Shown in pieces: positions 6,673 to 9,418 of a stretch of DNA of 9,418 nt. The position numbers were made by a program, and so were the translations under genes. The notes beneath the pieces are model-generated. The model was not told the origin of the DNA, did no database searches, and saw nothing but the letters and a program-made list of their open reading frames with translations. This DNA is from JBLIDK01 sp047632595 (GTDB lineage Bacteria > Bacteroidota > Bacteroidia > Sphingobacteriales > Sphingobacteriaceae), in assembly GCA_047632595.1 (NCBI GenBank), contig JBLIDK010000066.1:1-9418 (forward strand). The letters run 5' to 3'. Numbering within the stretch: the first letter of the stretch is position 1; each line of letters opens with the position of its first letter.

Positions 6673-6855
6673 TTAATCTTGAACTAATGGAAACTGTTTG
6701 CGCCAACCGTTAAATCTAAATTTTTTACTATGATCAAAACTTTTTGGACCCATTAAATCGTATTCCTTTTTCATTTGAACGAAAAGTTCTTTTTCTTCCA
6801 GTGCAAATTGCTTTAAATCAATTTTTTTCTTTTCAAAAAATTCCTTGAAGGTCAT
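6673..6855 (-). CDS. Small conserved-looking protein coupled to threonine dehydrogenase
   Basis: A 60-residue, highly charged protein with no membrane segment, signal peptide or cysteine. The N-terminal half (MTFKEFFEKKKIDLKQFALE) reads as an amphipathic helix. The C-terminal half carries MGPKSFDHSKKFRFNGWRK followed by QFP, a pattern I recall from unannotated small proteins of Bacteroidota. It is accepted as a gene because its ATG shares one base with the dehydrogenase stop (TAATG), the classic stop-start coupling, and because the sequence looks like a folded protein rather than a shadow frame. No function can be assigned. The coupling suggests co-expression with threonine catabolism, but it may be a passenger. 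It converges on the lipid kinase gene with a 4-bp gap and no terminator was seen between them. Confidence 0.72.
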   Translation of the reverse strand: MTFKEFFEKKKIDLKQFALEEKELFVQMKKEYDLMGPKSFDHSKKFRFNGWRKQFPLVQD

Positions 6856-7793
6856 TATTTGATGTTGGCAAGCATTTCAGAAACGATTTCTTCTGTTCTA
6901 AACTTCTCTTTCCATCCCCAGTCTTCACGTGCATAATTATCTTTTATGCTTTTTGGCCAAGAAGCTGCAATTTTTTGACGATTGTCGGGCTTGTAAGAAA
7001 TTGTAAAATCAGGAATGTGTTTCTTAATCTCTTTGGTTAAATCTTCAGGGTTAAAGCTCACTGCAGCAACATTGTAGCTCGACTTAATTCGAAGTTTGTT
7101 TTTAGGACAATCCATTAAACTTAAGGTAGCATCAATGGCATCGTCCATGTACATCATAGGCAAAGTTGTCTCTCCTTGTAAGTAACACTCGTAGCTTTTA
7201 GTTTTTCTTGCGTGGTGAAAAATATCAATAGCATAATCTGTAGTCCCACCACCTGGAGCAGATTTCCAAGAAATAATACCGGGATAACGAATTCCTCGTA
7301 CATCCATATTGTATTTTTCGTTGTAATATTCAACTAAGCGTTCGCCAGCCAATTTACTAATACCATAAACCGTATTCGGGTCCATAGTACAATATTGAGG
7401 AGTCATTTCTTGTGGTGAATTTGGACCGAAAACAGCAATGGAGCTTGGCCAATACACTTTTTTAATGCCTCTTTCTAGAGAAAAATCTAAAACATTTAGA
7501 AGTCCAATTATGTTTAAATCCCAAGCCAAACGAGGTTTTTGCTCACCAACAGCGCTTAACATTGCAGCTAAATGATAAATTTGAGTAGGCTTAATTTTGT
7601 CTAAGGCGTAGCGAATACTATCCTTACTCATTACATCCACAAAGCTAAATGGCCCGCTGTCTTTTAAGGTGTCATTTGCTTCTCTGATATCAGAGGCAAC
7701 CACATTATTTACCCCGTAAATCTCTCGAAGTTTTAATATTAATTCGGTCCCAATTTGACCATTTGCCCCAAGTACAAGAATTGTTTCTGCCAT
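6855..7793 (-). CDS. L-threonine 3-dehydrogenase, short-chain (SDR) type
   Basis: A 312-residue NAD-dependent cytoplasmic enzyme of the extended SDR/epimerase fold. It has the dinucleotide-binding motif GANGQIG (9-15), D35 in VASDI for NAD selectivity, HLAAMLSAVGE (74-84), PSSIAVFGP (116-124, catalytic S118), and the YxxxK pair Y143 and K147 in TVYGISK. Features specific to the threonine dehydrogenase subgroup are RYPGIISWKSAPGGGTTDYA (169-188), LPMMYMDDAIDATLSLM (211-227), RQKIAASWP and DWGW near the C-terminus. It oxidises L-threonine to 2-amino-3-oxobutyrate, which a ligase (Kbl, not in this window) cleaves to glycine and acetyl-CoA or which decarboxylates to aminoacetone. It is unrelated to the zinc-dependent Tdh of E. 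coli, so no symbol is given. It is followed by the coupled 60-residue gene. The ATG is preceded by an A-rich run and no Shine-Dalgarno. Confidence 0.9.
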   Translation of the reverse strand: MAETILVLGANGQIGTELILKLREIYGVNNVVASDIREANDTLKDSGPFSFVDVMSKDSIRYALDKIKPTQIYHLAAMLSAVGEQKPRLAWDLNIIGLLNVLDFSLERGIKKVYWPSSIAVFGPNSPQEMTPQYCTMDPNTVYGISKLAGERLVEYYNEKYNMDVRGIRYPGIISWKSAPGGGTTDYAIDIFHHARKTKSYECYLQGETTLPMMYMDDAIDATLSLMDCPKNKLRIKSSYNVAAVSFNPEDLTKEIKKHIPDFTISYKPDNRQKIAASWPKSIKDNYAREDWGWKEKFRTEEIVSEMLANIK

Positions 7794-7898
7794 TTTTTAT
7801 TGATTAAACCCTATGACGGGGTGTTACAAGCTTCGAAGTAACGACGGAAAGTTTGATTTTGCAATTAATTGAGCAGAGAATTAAATGGAAAAACTGAA

Positions 7899-9418
7899 TT
7901 AGGACCCAACAACACAAACAAGTTTCTGTTTCTCACTTTCACCATTTAAATGAAAGTACTGAACTGAGATGATGTAGATTCCGCTTTTCACAAGCATTCC
8001 TGATTCATTCAAGCCATCCCAAACAAAGCGATCATGGGTAGATAAAATACTATTTGAAGTAATTGTACGAGTTTTAAATCCGCTCTTATCGAATATTTGA
8101 ATTGTGCAAGAGTAACCTGGCCTATTCAAATTAAGAGCAATTGTTAAATAGTCATCAACTCCGTCAAAATTGGGAGTAAAATGTTCTGGATAGACTTCAA
8201 CTGGATTAGTTATTTCAGAAATAGATTGAAATTGGGAATTTTCTAATCCTGGAGTAGCAAAACCACGACTAGCCGCTGCAGAATGCCAGTTATTCTTTTG
8301 TTGCGTTGGCAAATCGTGGTTTATTCTTTCAAGACTTACACCTTCTGTGTTTTTAATGAGTGAATGATGTTGATCTTCGCTATAAACTAACTCATCAATT
8401 ACCTGATTGTTACTATCAAGCAGTACAACCTCTCCAGATTCATTGGGAAAAGTAGGCATGGAATTAAGTTTAATTGAATTAGTTAAATCAACCACATAAG
8501 CATTAGCCAGCTGGGTGAAATCTGTTGAAATCAACACATAGTCCATAGGTTCTAGAAAAACAATAGAATCTGATAGCGATTTAATACTACCTAATTCACC
8601 AAGTTCATTACGATTGGCCAATTTCAATTCTTTCAAATTTATTTTCTTATCGCTGCGGTTGTATAATTCCACAAAATCGCTGCCGTTTGCTTTTGGATTG
8701 AACAAAATCTCATTAATTACCAAGTCTAATGGCTCTAATTTATCGCCAAAATAAAAAGGGATTTCATAAGGAAATTTTAAGGGTTCTCCAAAGCAACTTC
8801 TAACATTTGAAACCACGAGTTTGGACTCAAATCCCAAGGGTAATGATGTAAAGTGAAGGAATAAAGAAGAGTCCGTTAGTAAGCTAATTGAATCAGGAGT
8901 TAAGCTATTATTCACTTTATAATTAGATTTATTTAACAAAGTAAATGAATTCATCGCCTGATTAAAATTTACCTTAATTGTTTTGTTATTTAAAACATCC
9001 CAAGAAGACAGAATAAGAGAGTACATAAATTCATCTAAAGTGTTTTTTCTGCCTGGACTTCCGCCTGAAATGTCTAAAGTAGCAGCCCAATTTCCATAAT
9101 TGATGCAGTTGTTTAGGGTAGCCAACCGTTTTTCTAAACTATACCCACCTGAAGATTTCTTCGAGTCGCCATACCAGCTATCTGAATAAAAAACAGAATC
9201 AATAAGTTGGCCAGTACTGTCCATAAGGTAAATTGAATCTCCTGAGTTATTTAATGAAGGCCACTTATAGAGTTCCAATGAGTTTTCGAAGAACTCACCA
9301 TCTCCAACTTTGCATAAAATCAAGTAGGTATTTGGAAACATCCTTAAGGTTGAAATAGTTGTAGTTGTAACTGGGTCAGAAATCTGCCATCCAATCAAAT
9401 TTATGGTGTCTTTCGAGT
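7899..9418 (-). CDS. Lamin-tail-domain secreted protein with gliding/T9SS-like C-terminus (5' end cut)
   Basis: The reading frame is open to the window edge: codons before the TTG at 9398 read SKDTINL, joining smoothly to IGWQISD, so the N-terminus and any signal peptide lie outside. Numbered from the TTG, residues 1-118 complete one lamin-tail domain (GWQISD; NNSGDSIYLMDSTGQLIDSV; GGYSLEKR; NW...GGSPGRKN). Residues about 125-218 look like an SbsA-type Ig-like domain (VNFNQAMN...NY). Residues 225-387 are a second lamin-tail domain (LVINEILFNPKANGSDFVEL; SGEVVLLDSNNQVIDELVYS; GVSLERI; GFATPGLEN). Residues 403-499 are an Ig-like C-terminal domain (FTPNFDGVDDYLTI; FVWDGLNESG; SGIYIISV) resembling CHU_C/FlgD-type domains that in Bacteroidota route proteins through the type IX secretion system. 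A surface, adhesive or DNA/cell-wall-associated role is likely but unproven. No convincing terminator follows it in the 105-bp gap to the next gene. Confidence 0.82.
   Translation of the reverse strand, partial: SKDTINLIGWQISDPVTTTTISTLRMFPNTYLILCKVGDGEFFENSLELYKWPSLNNSGDSIYLMDSTGQLIDSVFYSDSWYGDSKKSSGGYSLEKRLATLNNCINYGNWAATLDISGGSPGRKNTLDEFMYSLILSSWDVLNNKTIKVNFNQAMNSFTLLNKSNYKVNNSLTPDSISLLTDSSLFLHFTSLPLGFESKLVVSNVRSCFGEPLKFPYEIPFYFGDKLEPLDLVINEILFNPKANGSDFVELYNRSDKKINLKELKLANRNELGELGSIKSLSDSIVFLEPMDYVLISTDFTQLANAYVVDLTNSIKLNSMPTFPNESGEVVLLDSNNQVIDELVYSEDQHHSLIKNTEGVSLERINHDLPTQQKNNWHSAAASRGFATPGLENSQFQSISEITNPVEVYPEHFTPNFDGVDDYLTIALNLNRPGYSCTIQIFDKSGFKTRTITSNSILSTHDRFVWDGLNESGMLVKSGIYIISVQYFHLNGESEKQKLVCVVGS

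Noticed and set aside
7825..7863. Possible promoter for threonine dehydrogenase (TTG then TTACTTCG, minus strand)
   Set aside because: The -7 box matches only 4 of 6 fixed positions; too weak to list.
9396..9398. TTG as the true start of the lamin-tail protein
   Set aside because: The frame continues open to the window edge and the upstream codons fit the lamin-tail domain, so the gene is cut by the edge.

Overview
The window looks like chromosomal DNA from a Gram-negative member of the Bacteroidota, probably close to the Flavobacteriales. The pointers are the AT-rich sequence, a Bacteroidota-type promoter (TTG then TATCTTTG), few Shine-Dalgarno sequences, a DUF3109 protein, a PadR/PspC pair, an SDR-type L-threonine 3-dehydrogenase, and a lamin-tail-domain protein with a gliding/T9SS-style C-terminus. 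No rRNA, tRNA, CRISPR array, transposase or phage gene was seen.

Layout. Positions 2-559 (+) encode a cysteine-rich DUF3109 protein. A 335-bp gap follows (560-894). It holds a MITE-like inverted repeat (621-799) and a terminator for the minus-strand operon arriving from the right. That operon is a PadR-family repressor (2463-2798, -) overlapping a PspC-domain membrane protein (895-2466, -). It is driven by a promoter that overlaps a perfect 10-bp inverted repeat, the likely PadR operator. Diverging from it is an orphan protein with the periplasmic-binding-protein fold (2928-3785, +) that lacks a signal peptide and transporter partners. Next comes a five-helix LtaS-type phosphoglycerol/phosphoethanolamine transferase (3872-5797, +), overlapping by 14 bp a DgkB/YegS-type diacylglycerol kinase (5784-6668, +). 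Converging on the kinase with a 4-bp gap is a minus-strand pair: threonine dehydrogenase (6855-7793) followed, with a 1-base overlap, by a 60-residue conserved-looking small protein (6673-6855). The right end is the 3' portion of a large secreted, multi-domain lamin-tail protein (7899-9418, -), cut by the window edge.

How the genes may work together. Two pairs make functional sense. PadR and PspC form a self-regulated envelope-stress style module. The transferase and kinase resemble the enzymes that, in Gram-positives, build lipoteichoic acid and recycle the diacylglycerol it releases. Here they occur as overlapping genes in what looks like a Gram-negative, which suggests head-group transfer from a phospholipid onto an envelope acceptor, coupled to lipid recycling. 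That coupling is the most interesting hypothesis in the window; the rest is largely ordinary core genome.
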